Program-made: the position numbers and the translations under genes | Assembly (NCBI RefSeq): GCF_041860085.1 | Contig: NZ_CP124747.1 | Location: 2,356,001 to 2,420,000, forward strand | Length of the DNA: 64,000 bases | Origin: Schlesneria sp. DSM 10557 | GTDB lineage: Bacteria; Planctomycetota; Planctomycetia; Planctomycetales; Planctomycetaceae | Direction of reading: 5' to 3' | Shown here: in pieces, positions 41,406-51,214 of the stretch | Layout of the letters: each line of letters begins with the position of its first letter | Position numbering within the stretch: position 1 is the first letter of the stretch | The notes under the pieces: model-generated | The model's input: only the letters and a program-made list of their open reading frames with translations | Databases searched by the model: none | Told to the model about the DNA's origin: nothing

Positions 41406-43208
41406 TTACCACGCATCTTCACCGAGTTCTTCCTGCAACTGGCACCAGCGATCTTCCGCTTCGGCCAGTTCTTTCGCAAGCGCTTCGACTTCGTTATGCA
41501 GCCTCAAAGACTCCTTCGCGTCGGTCGTCTCCATCAGTTTGGCATTGGAAGCCTTTTTCTGATCGTCCAGACGGGCGATGGTTTTCTCGATCGTGGAGAG
41601 TTCTTTGCGGATTTCCCGTTCGTTTCTCCGGGCCTCTTTCGCGGCTGGTTTCCCTGTGTCGTTCGGTTTGGCGACGCCGGGGGGTAGCTTTGTACGACGG
41701 GCGGCTTCTTCGCGTTCTCCGTCGTCGATTTCCTTATTCACATAATACAGGTACGCATCATAGTTGCCCGCATAATTGGTTACACGACCGTCGCGCACTT
41801 CGATGATGTTCGTCGCCACGCGCTTCATAAAATGGCGATCGTGGCTGGTGAAGATCACCGTACCCTTATAGGCGACGAGTGCATCGGCCAGGGCCTCGAC
41901 CGTATCAACGTCCAGGTGGTTACCTGGTTCGTCGAGAACGAGAATGTTGTATTGGCTGAGCAGCAGTCCAGCGAGACAGAGGCGAGCACGTTCGCCCCCG
42001 GACAAAACGCCGATTTTCTTCTGGACATGATCGTCACGGAAGAGGAGGGCTCCTGCCACGCCGAGGATTTCCTGCGACTTGGTCCCTTTGGCGGCGCTGG
42101 ATTCCAGGTACTCGAGCACCGTCTGTTTTTCAGAAAGACTCGTGTAGACATGCTGAGCATAGACACCGATCTGGCAGCCATACCCCCAACGAACTTCCCC
42201 TTCAATCGGCTTCAGCGAATCGACGATTGTTCTCAGGAACGTCGTTTTTCCCTGACCGTTGTCCCCCACAATCGCAGCGCGGGAACCGTGGTCAATTTCG
42301 ACTTCAATTCCACTGGAGATGGTTCTCTCGGGATAACCGATCGACAGATTCAGGGCGCGGAGGGCAGGTCCCTGTCGCGGTTCCACCTGTGGGGCACGAA
42401 TTCGTGCGGTCGGATCATCCGTGGCGATGTCTGCCAGTTCGAGTCGTTCGAGCTGCTTAGTCTTGGAACGGGCCTGGTTAGCAGTACTGGCTCGCGCCTT
42501 GTTCTTGGCGATGAACTCTTCCAGGTGTTTTCGCTTGGACAACACGGCCGCGTTGGATCGTTCCAGAATTTCCCTCTGATCACGCTGGTATTCCAGAAAG
42601 GCATCGACCTTGCCGGGGAACATGGTCAATTTGCCGCGGCTCAGGTCGAGGGTGTGGGTGCATGTCGCCCCCAGGAATGCACGATCGTGCGAGACGATCA
42701 GACATCCCTCGCGATATCCGCGCAGAAAGTGTTCCAGCAGAATCTGGGTTCGCAGGTCGAGGAAGTTGGTTGGTTCGTCCAGCAGCAGCAGATTCGGTTC
42801 GTGCAAGAGCAGGGCGGCGAGTTTCACTCGCGTCTGCCATCCCCCCGACAGTTTCGAGATCGGCCCCTCAAGGTAGGCCCCTTTGAGTTCGAACTGGCCG
42901 GCAACCTCGCCGCATTTCCAGTCGGGCTGGCCACTGTCCCGCATCAGAAACTCTTGAGCCGTCTCACCGGGCAGAAAGGGATCGTGCTGACGGAGGTAGC
43001 CGATTCTCAGCTTGGGATGGCGGGTCACTTCGCCGGTATCCAGTTCCTCCTCACCAAGCAGGATTCTGAGCAGAGTACTCTTCCCGGCGCCGTTTCGGCC
43101 AATAAATCCATACTTCACATCTTCAGAAAGCGTTGCTTCTGCCTCATCAAGCAATACTTGATTGCCATAACTCTTCGTAGCTTTCTTAATCTGCAACAAC
43201 ACGGCCAT
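41406..43208 (-). CDS. ABC-F family ATPase (ribosome-associated type)
   Basis: Protein of 600 residues with two ATPase domains and no membrane helix. Domain 1: GRNGAGKSTLLRI, LSGGWQTRVKLAALL, LLLLDEPTNFLD. The linker (about 240-280) is a charged coiled coil. Domain 2: GDNGQGKTTFLRT, LSGGERARLCLAGLL and ILVLDEPGNHLD, where Gly replaces the Thr of the near-universal DEPTNHLD. A C-terminal coiled coil of about 90 residues (KEARRNEREIRKELSTIEK onwards) resembles Uup/YfmM-type members. ABC-F proteins bind the ribosome E site and adjust translation or resist drugs. It is divergent from the ceramidase-like gene. Confidence 0.93.
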   Translation of the reverse strand: MAVLLQIKKATKSYGNQVLLDEAEATLSEDVKYGFIGRNGAGKSTLLRILLGEEELDTGEVTRHPKLRIGYLRQHDPFLPGETAQEFLMRDSGQPDWKCGEVAGQFELKGAYLEGPISKLSGGWQTRVKLAALLLHEPNLLLLDEPTNFLDLRTQILLEHFLRGYREGCLIVSHDRAFLGATCTHTLDLSRGKLTMFPGKVDAFLEYQRDQREILERSNAAVLSKRKHLEEFIAKNKARASTANQARSKTKQLERLELADIATDDPTARIRAPQVEPRQGPALRALNLSIGYPERTISSGIEVEIDHGSRAAIVGDNGQGKTTFLRTIVDSLKPIEGEVRWGYGCQIGVYAQHVYTSLSEKQTVLEYLESSAAKGTKSQEILGVAGALLFRDDHVQKKIGVLSGGERARLCLAGLLLSQYNILVLDEPGNHLDVDTVEALADALVAYKGTVIFTSHDRHFMKRVATNIIEVRDGRVTNYAGNYDAYLYYVNKEIDDGEREEAARRTKLPPGVAKPNDTGKPAAKEARRNEREIRKELSTIEKTIARLDDQKKASNAKLMETTDAKESLRLHNEVEALAKELAEAEDRWCQLQEELGEDAW

Positions 43209-43589
43209 CGAGAACAGATCCTTCGATACAACAAAACGTCGGCGATTCGGTCGAGCGGAATCTTAGCGAAATCTGGAACCGCGGGAGAGGGAACGGGGGA
43301 ATCCTTGCAGGAAATCCGCCGTAACCGGAAAACGCCTGACAAGTGGGTGAGACACACGCGTTCCAGAGACAATGAATTTCTTCCAAGTCCCTCGACAACA
43401 GAAGCTTCGGAGCGAATGGATCGTTCGTGGCGCCTTCGCGGGTCGACGTCCCTGCACGTCGGTGCGGTTACGGGCGGGGAAAAGCGACTCAAGCAAATCT
43501 CCGCGCACGTCCGGGTGCGACGGCGAACGCAACAGAGTAGACTTTTGCGTCATTTCTCACCTTCTGCATCATCCTTCGCGGAATACACC
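43209..43589. other. Divergent intergenic region
   Basis: 381 bases between ABC-F (minus) and the ceramidase-like gene (plus). No clear promoter, hairpin or small gene was found. Confidence 0.4.
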
Positions 43590-44948
43590 ATGCTGAACGT
43601 TTTGAAGACCGCTGATCGGGCGACGGGCTGCCAGGAAATTTCGAGAACCCGCACGACGGCCGGATCGTTCCGGCTGATTCTGATTCTGGTCTTGTCGATC
43701 TGCCAGACCGCAGCGACGGCGGGTGAATTCAAAGTTGGCACGGGAACTCGTGTGATCACTCCCGATCCGCTGCTACCTGTCTCGGGCGGAGTCGGACCGA
43801 CGAAACCGGCTCGGGAGAAGCAGGGGGACCTGAAGGCACGAGCCGTGGTCTTTCAGAATGGCGAAACAGCGGTTGCCGTAGTCAGTCTGGACCTGTTGGG
43901 GTTTCCGTCTGTTCTCGGTCATCGTGTCCGGGCGAAGGTTCCGCGGATCGACCCGAAGAACATTCTGATTGGTTCGACGCATACCCATAGTGCACCCGAC
44001 TGCTACGGTTTTGCCGACGGACGTGGAGGATTCACAGGCGACTTGAAGTACATGGACCTGGTCTGCGTCAAAGCGGCGGAAGCGATTAATGAAGCGCTTG
44101 ATGATTTGAAGCCTGCGCGGCTGAAAATTGCCACGGACGAAGCCCAGGGGAAGATCGCCTATAACTACTATGCTCCTGACTTATACGACCGTCGCATGAG
44201 CGTAATTCAGGCCGTGGACGAAAACGGGAAGCCGATTGTCACGCTGGTCAATTATGCCATCCACCCCGAGGTACTGGGCTCTGGCATCGGGGTGCTCAGC
44301 CCTGATCTGATCGGCCCTCTGTGCGATCGCATTGAAGAGCAGACGGGAGGGACGGGGATCTTCATGAATGGAGCTCAGGGAGGGATGATTACGGCCGACA
44401 ATCGAGATCTGAGCCGTCCGAAGGATCCTCAACGTGGATACTGGCATGATGACCGAACCTGGAATGAGTGTGTCCGAATCGGGCACACGATGGCCGATGA
44501 AGCACTCCGGATCGTCGCAGAAGCTCCTGTTCAGGCCGCCCCGGACCTCACTTGCCGTGCGATCGACGTCACCTTCCCGGTTGATTCGGATCTGATGTGG
44601 GCCATCATCATCACGTCACCTCTCAAGTATCCGCACAATCCGGATCACAGCATCACCACACAGATCAACCTCATCAATATCGGAAACGCTCAAGTTTTGA
44701 CGATTCCCGGCGAGGCACTTCCCAATATCGGCTTCTACCTGAAACGGAAGATGCGGGGTGAGCATAACCTGCTCTTCGGATTGACGAATGACGCTTTCGG
44801 CTACATCCTGACCAAGGTCGATTTCCACAGTTTTCCGCGCTACGATTACATCAGTCGGACTTCGCTGGGAGAAATGACGGGTGAAATTCTGATTGAGCGT
44901 TCACTGGAACTGGTCGATCAGTCACCGAAACCAGGTGGAGCAAAATAG
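43590..44948 (+). CDS. Neutral/alkaline ceramidase-like hydrolase, exported
   Basis: Protein of 452 residues from the ATG at 43590; the same frame is open far upstream, but that part is antisense to the ABC-F gene. A signal peptide is at about 25-45 (FRLILILVLSICQTAATA). The fold signature is GTGTRVITPDPLLPVSG. Metal ligands appear as His131 and His133 in STHTHSAPD, with NYAIHPEVLG and NGAQGGM further on. Such domains hydrolyse ceramide or other amides outside the cytoplasm. In planctomycetes, distant members occur without known substrates, so activity on ceramide is an inference. Confidence 0.83.
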   Translation: MLNVLKTADRATGCQEISRTRTTAGSFRLILILVLSICQTAATAGEFKVGTGTRVITPDPLLPVSGGVGPTKPAREKQGDLKARAVVFQNGETAVAVVSLDLLGFPSVLGHRVRAKVPRIDPKNILIGSTHTHSAPDCYGFADGRGGFTGDLKYMDLVCVKAAEAINEALDDLKPARLKIATDEAQGKIAYNYYAPDLYDRRMSVIQAVDENGKPIVTLVNYAIHPEVLGSGIGVLSPDLIGPLCDRIEEQTGGTGIFMNGAQGGMITADNRDLSRPKDPQRGYWHDDRTWNECVRIGHTMADEALRIVAEAPVQAAPDLTCRAIDVTFPVDSDLMWAIIITSPLKYPHNPDHSITTQINLINIGNAQVLTIPGEALPNIGFYLKRKMRGEHNLLFGLTNDAFGYILTKVDFHSFPRYDYISRTSLGEMTGEILIERSLELVDQSPKPGGAK

Positions 44949-45131
44949 GCTCAAGTCAACCCGGTGATTCGCGATGTTTTGCTGTTGAATCCGCGGTTAC
45001 GGTCGTGAGCGACAATGGCCTCATCCGCCAGTGCTGATTGAACCGATAACGAGCGGAGATTACGATGACGGCCTGTTTTGATAGCAGGAATTCATCCCTG
45101 TTTTAATGACTTCAATGTGGGAAATTCATTA

Positions 45132-46424
45132 ATGACCGAACCTCTGACCCGCCGTTCGTTCTTGTCGACAGCCGGGGCCACGACGTTTGCTGCAACCCTG
45201 GCGACGACGGCTTCCTTCACAGCTCAAAGCTATGCTCGCGTCAAGGGGGCCAATGACCGGATCGGGGTCGGAATCATTGGTGCAGGGGTGATCGGTACGG
45301 CTCACCTGAACGTCCTGAATGGGCTCAAAGAAAAGAACAATCTTGCCCCGATTGCAGTGGTCGACTGCTGGAAGACTCGCGCGGCCCAGGGCAAGGAACT
45401 CGTGGGTGCCGATCACGCACTCACCGAATACCGCAAGCTGCTCGACATGAAGGAAGTCGACTACGTCGTCGTCGCCACACCCGAACACTGGCATTCGACG
45501 ATGACGATGGATGCCATGGACGCCGGCAAAGCGGTCTATTGCGAAAAGCCGATGACGCACACGATCCCTGAAGCTCAGGCCGTGATGAAGAAGCAGAAGG
45601 AGACGGGTCAGCCGCTGCAGATCGGAGTGCAGGCGTTGTCAGACGACAGCTACATTTCTGCACGCGACGCGATCCGCAAAGGGGTGATCGGCAAGGTGAT
45701 CCAGGCCCAGATTGAATACGTCCGCCGTTACGACGCCAAGGCAGGGCCATGGCGAACCCCGGCGGAAATCGCCGCTCATCCCACCAAGCCAGCGGATCTC
45801 GACTGGCAGGCCTGGCTCGGCTCAGCTCCCAAGCGAGATTGGGATCCGCATCACTACTTCGAATGGCGCTGCTATTCAGCCTATTCCGGTGGGATCTGTA
45901 CCGACCTGTTCATTCACCGTATTACCCGAATCATGCGAGCGTGTGACCTCTTGTATCCTCGCCGTGTCGTCGGGATGGGGGGAATCTGGCAGTGGCCAGA
46001 TGGTCGTGACCTGCCAGACAACATCGAAATGATTTGTGAGTACCCTCGCGGAATGACCGTCTATGTGCTCGGAACCATGAGCAACCGAGTGGGGATCGAT
46101 CACCTCATTCGCGGATACCGCGGCACGCTCTTCTTCACCCCGACTGGATGGGTGGCCAAGGATAAAGATGGCAAGGTCCTGGCCGAACATACCAAGACCG
46201 GGGGCGAAGATCAGTCTCTGCATCACACCAACCTGCATAACCATATCCGTAACGGCGAACCACTGAACTGCCCGATTGAACTGGGTATGGCAGGTGTCGT
46301 CGCCGTCAATATGGCCAACGAAAGCTGGCGTTCCAGCCAGATGATGGGATGGGACAAGGCGAATCAGAAGATGGTTCCCGCAAACACCCTGAAGCTGAGT
46401 CATGAACCGGAAGAAACGCTGTAA
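45132..46424 (+). CDS. Gfo/Idh/MocA oxidoreductase with twin-arginine leader
   Basis: Protein of 430 residues from the ATG at 45132, reached by GTGGGAAA upstream. The leader has RRSFLSTAG, the twin-arginine motif, so the enzyme is exported folded with its cofactor. NAD-binding GIIGAGVIGTAHLNVL follows at about 48-63. The catalytic region CEKPMTH is near 138, and the C-terminal beta sheet region is well formed. Substrates of this family are sugars and cyclitols. It lies after the ceramidase-like gene on the same strand, with a gap of 183 bases. Confidence 0.92.
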   Translation: MTEPLTRRSFLSTAGATTFAATLATTASFTAQSYARVKGANDRIGVGIIGAGVIGTAHLNVLNGLKEKNNLAPIAVVDCWKTRAAQGKELVGADHALTEYRKLLDMKEVDYVVVATPEHWHSTMTMDAMDAGKAVYCEKPMTHTIPEAQAVMKKQKETGQPLQIGVQALSDDSYISARDAIRKGVIGKVIQAQIEYVRRYDAKAGPWRTPAEIAAHPTKPADLDWQAWLGSAPKRDWDPHHYFEWRCYSAYSGGICTDLFIHRITRIMRACDLLYPRRVVGMGGIWQWPDGRDLPDNIEMICEYPRGMTVYVLGTMSNRVGIDHLIRGYRGTLFFTPTGWVAKDKDGKVLAEHTKTGGEDQSLHHTNLHNHIRNGEPLNCPIELGMAGVVAVNMANESWRSSQMMGWDKANQKMVPANTLKLSHEPEETL

Positions 46425-46447
46425 GGTGCCTTAAGAAAGTTCGCTTC

Positions 46448-47824
46448 ATGCCCGCTCAAAATTGGCTCAGGCGGATCTTTCTCGTCGTTTACGAGCCAGA
46501 TTCCTCAGAAATGGGGTTTCTGGCTCGTGCCCAAACTCAAATCAGTTCTGACGTCGAGGTGACCGTCGGGGCTCCCAGCCCCAAAGAAAGCGATCGTCTC
46601 TTCGGAGTCCCGCTGTCGGTGAAGGGGTTGCAACCGGTCTATGTTCGAGTGGTCAATCGCTCTGCGGAATCACAAAAGCTCCATTTCCGAAGCCTGGATC
46701 CGCATTATTACCCTCCCTTGGAAGCAGCCGCCCGCTGTCATTTTTCGCTCTTGAAGCGGCTCTATTCGTTCGGAATTCTTGCCTGGTTCTTCCTTCCGTT
46801 GCTGTTTCTGGCCCCCTTGAAGCTACTCTCGATTGGCTGGGCCAATCAGAAGATCGACGAGTTATTCCAGTCATTGGCCTTTCATCGCCGACCCATCGGG
46901 CCCGGAGAAACAGCCGAAGGCTTTGTGTTCACAGCGTTCGATGCCGGGACGAAGATGGTTCGCGTGCGGCTGCTTTCCATTGGCAAGTCGCTCGACGGAC
47001 AGCACGTGGCGAAGGTCGAATCTGCAGTCCTTTCGGCTGATCCAGAAGAGTTGGCGAACCTCCAATTTGAAGCAGGCCGCGGTGTCGATCTCACGTTTGT
47101 GATTGCTGTCCCCAGTATCAATTCCGATTACCTGCACCGCAAACTCGATGAGCATGTTCCCCAAAATGCCGCCCATGATTGCGACGTTTCCACACTGGTC
47201 GAACGGCTCAAAAGTGTCTCGACGGCAACTTGCAATCGCCACAATCGTGGCTCGGGGGACCCCATCAATCTGGTGTTGATTGGCAGCTTTGAAACGCTGC
47301 TGAACTCGTTTGCGGGACGCTGGGACGAGACCGAAGTCATCAGTCTGGCCACATGCTGGAAGACCGCTCGCGCGTTCCTGCTGGGTTCTGAATATCGGTA
47401 CTCACCCGTCAGTCCGCTCTATCTGTTTGGTCGCAGCCAGGACATTGCCCTGCAGCAGATTCGCGAATCGATCAGCCAGCGACTCCATCTGCGGCTCTGG
47501 CTGGCACCGCTCACACTGCACGGTCAACCGGTCTGGATCGGTCAGGTCAGTCGCGATATCGGGGTCCGTTTCACTACTGCGGCATGGAACCTGACAACCC
47601 ACAGGATCGACGCGGATGTCGATGAATCACGAGATTACCTGCTCGAAGACATGCTGGATGCCGAACGGGTCGAAGCGGCAGGATACGTTTCCGCCGCACC
47701 ACCCAGTACGCCTCAGTCGCCTCGCCATAACCTGACGGGAGATCCGTACTATACGGACGGCAAACGAGTCGTCATCCTGCTCAGTCCGGTTCGGACAGTC
47801 CCCAGGTTCGTCATCTGGGACTGA
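46448..47824 (+). CDS. LssY C-terminal domain protein, membrane-associated
   Basis: Protein of 458 residues. One hydrophobic region is at about 100-125 (FGILAWFFLPLLFLAPLKLLSIGW), preceded by a beta-type domain and followed by a long soluble part. The segment SPVSPLYLFGRSQDIALQQIRESISQRLHLRLWLAP, then WIGQVSRDIGVRF and HRIDADVDESRDYL, matches the LssY C-terminal domain. LssY-type proteins are linked to envelope or lipid handling, but the reaction is not known. It begins 23 bases after the oxidoreductase stop and is probably cotranscribed with it. Confidence 0.8.
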   Translation: MPAQNWLRRIFLVVYEPDSSEMGFLARAQTQISSDVEVTVGAPSPKESDRLFGVPLSVKGLQPVYVRVVNRSAESQKLHFRSLDPHYYPPLEAAARCHFSLLKRLYSFGILAWFFLPLLFLAPLKLLSIGWANQKIDELFQSLAFHRRPIGPGETAEGFVFTAFDAGTKMVRVRLLSIGKSLDGQHVAKVESAVLSADPEELANLQFEAGRGVDLTFVIAVPSINSDYLHRKLDEHVPQNAAHDCDVSTLVERLKSVSTATCNRHNRGSGDPINLVLIGSFETLLNSFAGRWDETEVISLATCWKTARAFLLGSEYRYSPVSPLYLFGRSQDIALQQIRESISQRLHLRLWLAPLTLHGQPVWIGQVSRDIGVRFTTAAWNLTTHRIDADVDESRDYLLEDMLDAERVEAAGYVSAAPPSTPQSPRHNLTGDPYYTDGKRVVILLSPVRTVPRFVIWD

Positions 47825-47959
47825 CACAATACGACATCCGTCCGTGCCGGTTGACGAGTCGAAGCCTCCAACGATCACTTGAGACATCGACAATCAGGCC
47901 ACGGCAGGGCGGAAAGTGAATTGACCTCCCAAAAGAGGACGCAACTTTCCCCAATGAAG

Positions 47960-47984
47960 AAAGCCGGTCCCAAGGACCGGCTTT
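47960..47984 (-). terminator. Rho-independent terminator of the minus-strand operon
   Basis: AAAGCCGGTCC (47960-47970) and GGACCGGCTTT (47974-47984) pair over CAA. On the minus strand the stem is followed by CTTCATT. It lies 115 bases past the last gene of the operon. Confidence 0.8.
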
Positions 47985-48098
47985 AGACTTCTGAGCCCAC
48001 CAGCGAACTGGTGAAACTCAATCATCTGCTTCTTGGGACGAAGTTTGTTAGCAGCAGAAGTTCGTCTCTTGAATAGACTCGCATGAATCGATGCGAAC

Positions 48099-51002
48099 CT
48101 AACGGACATTTGCCTGTGCGTTGTCAGCAGGTTGCTTCGGGGGCTCGAATTTGTAGAGTTCCTGCGCGTTCGTCCCATTCCAGACCCGCAAGACACCATC
48201 TTCACCACCTGCAATGGCGATGGCTTCGTCTCGAGTGACAGCGACCGAATAGACGTAATCAGTCGATCCAGCGAAGTTCCGGTAGTTTCCTCCGTCGTTC
48301 GACCGGTGCATCTTAACGGTCTTATCACCGCTTCCACTGATCAGATTGTCGCTGGCACCAATGTACTGAATCGTCGTGACTTGTTTGCTGTAATTCTGGA
48401 TCGTGCGATGTTGCTCGCCAGTTTCCACGTTCCAGACCTTGATTGCGTTGTCAGCACCTGCACTGGCAATCCGACTGCTATCGGCCTTCCAGCTCACACC
48501 GAGAACATGGTGGGTATGCCCTTCAAACGAGCGAACCAACTTGCCCGTCGCGACATCGAATTGCTTGACGAATTTGTCAGCAGCACCGGAAACGAGGTAC
48601 TTCCCGTCACTCGAAAAATCGAGAGCACAGACCGTATCACTGTGAGCCTCGGGGAACTGTCGTGCAATCGTTCGGGTCTCGACGTTCCAGAGGATCAGTT
48701 CCCCGCTTCTTGAAGGATCCCCGCCCCCGGTTGCGAGCAGTTTCCCATCGGGACTGAATGCCACCGACAAAACTCGATCAATCATCTGTGACCGTTCGAG
48801 TCCGAGTGAGTTATCTGCAGGGCCCAGCGTGGCCAGCAGCTTCCAGTCAGGGTTTGCATCCCATGCCAGAACTTGCTTGTCATCTCCAGCCGCCACAAGC
48901 AATGTCCCGGGCCCTGATGCGACCAGACCGACACCTGCGGCATGTCCCGTAATCTCTTCCAAAGGTTTACCCGTGGCACCGCTCCAAAGGCGGATGACAC
49001 CATCTTCGCCTGCGATTGCGATCAAGCGTCCGCCATCGACATAGGCCACAGACTTCATCTGTTTGGCTTCGAGGGCAGGGAGGTCGGCCTTGGCCTGATT
49101 GAAGACGGTTTCGACTTCCTTGGCAGCAACCGTCTCTGCATCGAAGACAGCCTTAACTTGCTTCTGCTGCTCATGAGCAGACTGTTGCCCTTTTTCGGAC
49201 TGCGCCACTGTCTTAACCGCAGCGTCAAATGCGTCTTGAGCCTTCTTGACAGCCTCAGTCTCCTTCGCCGCGGCGGCCTCGGCATCGGCGACCTTCTTCT
49301 TCAGAGCTTCATCTTCCGGTTTGCCGGCAATCTCTGTTTTCGCAGCTTCGACTGCTGCTATAGCGGTGGTTTCTTTTGCTTTGGCTTCTCCGAGAGCCTT
49401 TTCCATCGCATCCTTCTGCTCGATGGCCTTCTTCGTGGCTTCTTCACGTTCTTTGAAGTTCTTTTCAGCCGCCTTAAAGCTTGCGTCCGCGAGTTGGACA
49501 CGCGACTTGGCGACCGTATCAGCGTCAGTCAGCTTCAGAATGTATCGCTGGGCCGCGATATTGCCCTTCATTTCAGCGACTGGGCTGCCATCAATTTTCC
49601 AAATACGTGCGACGTTGTTCGCTCCCGCAGTGACAACAAACTGGCCGTCGTTTCTTACGGACATCGAAACAATCGGTGCACCGTGGTTCGGAGCACTGAC
49701 CTGGGCCCCGGTTGTTGCGTCCCACACTCGCCACGTTGCATCCGCACTGGCCGAAACAACCTGTGTGCCTGCGGGAAGAACGACGGCAAGCGACGTCACT
49801 GGGCCGCCATGGCCTTTCAGTTCAACAACAGGAACGACTGGTTCGGCAGGCTTGTCACCCTCTGCAGGCTTTGCCGTTGCGAATGGAACTGCCCACCCGC
49901 GAATGAAATGATCACCCGCGTGTCCCGAATAGACCTTCGCGCCATCGGGGCTGATGGCGAGCGAAGTCACCTCGTGCGGGGTATTCAGCAGACCTGCCTG
50001 CTGTCCATCCGCAACGCTCCACAAGCGAACGCTCTTGTCAGATGAACCACTGAAGAGCTTCGTTGAGTCTGGGGAAAACTGAGTCGCCGTAACTGGTCCA
50101 GTATGACCCGCCAGAACTCGACGTGTGTTCGGATCTTTCAGGCTCTGCAGGATCAGAGATTTGTCGGCTCGCCCCAGAGCCAACCAATTTCCATCGGGTG
50201 AGACCGACATCGAGACGACGGCCTGGTCCTGAGGGAATGCGCCTCGCTGCTGATTCGGGAGCCGCTGCCAGAGCTTTACTTCCCGGTATCCGGCGGAAGC
50301 CAGCAGATTCTCCTGAGGATTAAATGCGAGTGCGTGTACAAAGTCACGATGAGCGGCCCCATGCGGGTAGAACTGCTTATCTCCCTGCTTGATTGTCAGC
50401 AATTGTGGATCCTGCAAGCGGGTGACATATTCGCCCGTAGCGAGATCGTAGAGATCGATCTGATTGGCTCGACCGCATGCCGCCCAGCGCCCCCAAGTCG
50501 ACAATGCGACGCTGTAGATCGAGTTCATATTGGCAGGAACAGACTGCCAGGGAACTGTCACGTTCCCAGCGCTATCTCCAGCACTCGCTCCTTCTTCAAT
50601 CCACTTCTTCAGAATTCCCAGCTCTTGCGGGGTTAAAGACGAGGCCGAAACTTTGTTCGGAAGGGGAGGCATTGCAGGTTCGGCTGCACGGGCAGCAACC
50701 TGGTAGATCAGGCTCTTCGCAACATCTTTTGGAACAACGGCGGGTCCTCGTTTTCCCCCCTTCAGAATGGAAGGGACATCTTCCAGGACCAGTTTGCTTT
50801 CAGGAATAGCCACATTGTGACAGGCGACGCACTTCTCATCCAAAATCGGCTGGACATCTTTTTCGAAGTCGACAGGACGTCCGAGATTGGCTTCTTCAGC
50901 GACAATCTGACCTGGTTTGGCCGCTTCTTCAGCATGACTCGGCAATGAGTATCCCAGCACGAGACAGACAGAAAGTGACGCGGCAGTGAGTAGAGAGCGC
51001 AT
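48099..51002 (-). CDS. Cytochrome-type and WD40 protein with coiled-coil insert
   Basis: Protein of 967 residues from the ATG at 51002, where a signal peptide begins (RSLLTAASLSVCLVLGYSLPSHA); an ATG eleven codons earlier is also possible. A planctomycete cytochrome-like segment with CVACHN is at about 60-65 (FEKDVQPILDEKCVACH). WD40 repeats run from about 165 to 480, then a long Ala/Lys/Glu coiled coil at about 490-640, then more WD40 repeats to about 950. The haem-binding motif implies periplasmic electron transfer or sensing. It is the third gene of the operon. The insert resembles one in the next gene (KKKVADAE occurs in both). Confidence 0.85.
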   Translation of the reverse strand: MRSLLTAASLSVCLVLGYSLPSHAEEAAKPGQIVAEEANLGRPVDFEKDVQPILDEKCVACHNVAIPESKLVLEDVPSILKGGKRGPAVVPKDVAKSLIYQVAARAAEPAMPPLPNKVSASSLTPQELGILKKWIEEGASAGDSAGNVTVPWQSVPANMNSIYSVALSTWGRWAACGRANQIDLYDLATGEYVTRLQDPQLLTIKQGDKQFYPHGAAHRDFVHALAFNPQENLLASAGYREVKLWQRLPNQQRGAFPQDQAVVSMSVSPDGNWLALGRADKSLILQSLKDPNTRRVLAGHTGPVTATQFSPDSTKLFSGSSDKSVRLWSVADGQQAGLLNTPHEVTSLAISPDGAKVYSGHAGDHFIRGWAVPFATAKPAEGDKPAEPVVPVVELKGHGGPVTSLAVVLPAGTQVVSASADATWRVWDATTGAQVSAPNHGAPIVSMSVRNDGQFVVTAGANNVARIWKIDGSPVAEMKGNIAAQRYILKLTDADTVAKSRVQLADASFKAAEKNFKEREEATKKAIEQKDAMEKALGEAKAKETTAIAAVEAAKTEIAGKPEDEALKKKVADAEAAAAKETEAVKKAQDAFDAAVKTVAQSEKGQQSAHEQQKQVKAVFDAETVAAKEVETVFNQAKADLPALEAKQMKSVAYVDGGRLIAIAGEDGVIRLWSGATGKPLEEITGHAAGVGLVASGPGTLLVAAGDDKQVLAWDANPDWKLLATLGPADNSLGLERSQMIDRVLSVAFSPDGKLLATGGGDPSRSGELILWNVETRTIARQFPEAHSDTVCALDFSSDGKYLVSGAADKFVKQFDVATGKLVRSFEGHTHHVLGVSWKADSSRIASAGADNAIKVWNVETGEQHRTIQNYSKQVTTIQYIGASDNLISGSGDKTVKMHRSNDGGNYRNFAGSTDYVYSVAVTRDEAIAIAGGEDGVLRVWNGTNAQELYKFEPPKQPADNAQANVR

Positions 51003-51214
51003 AAAAACGCCTTGTGCAGATAAAGTTCGATTCATGAAGTCAGTACTACGATTCGTGGATGCAACGCAGGAGAACCTGTTCTATTCACACTGCTGCAGAG
51101 CTTCTCGTAGCCTTACGTTGGACCGATCCCCTGTGAGATCGATGATTCGGAGGGACGAGTCAGGCGCTATCTCATCTCTTGTTCAATGACCGCTGGGGGG
51201 GTACCCAAGCCAGA

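Noticed and set aside
40175-41806. 543-codon plus-strand frame across the glycosidase-like and ABC-F genes
   Set aside because: It is antisense to two recognised genes and runs over their intergenic hairpin.
41832-43589. Upstream extension of the ceramidase-like frame
   Set aside because: It is antisense to the ABC-F gene. The real signal peptide begins after the ATG at 43590.
48942-50045. Plus-strand frame of 367 codons inside the WD40 gene
   Set aside because: It is antisense to the WD40 and coiled-coil coding region, and its composition (Ser/Leu/Phe-rich) is a mirror of the Ala/Lys/Glu repeats.
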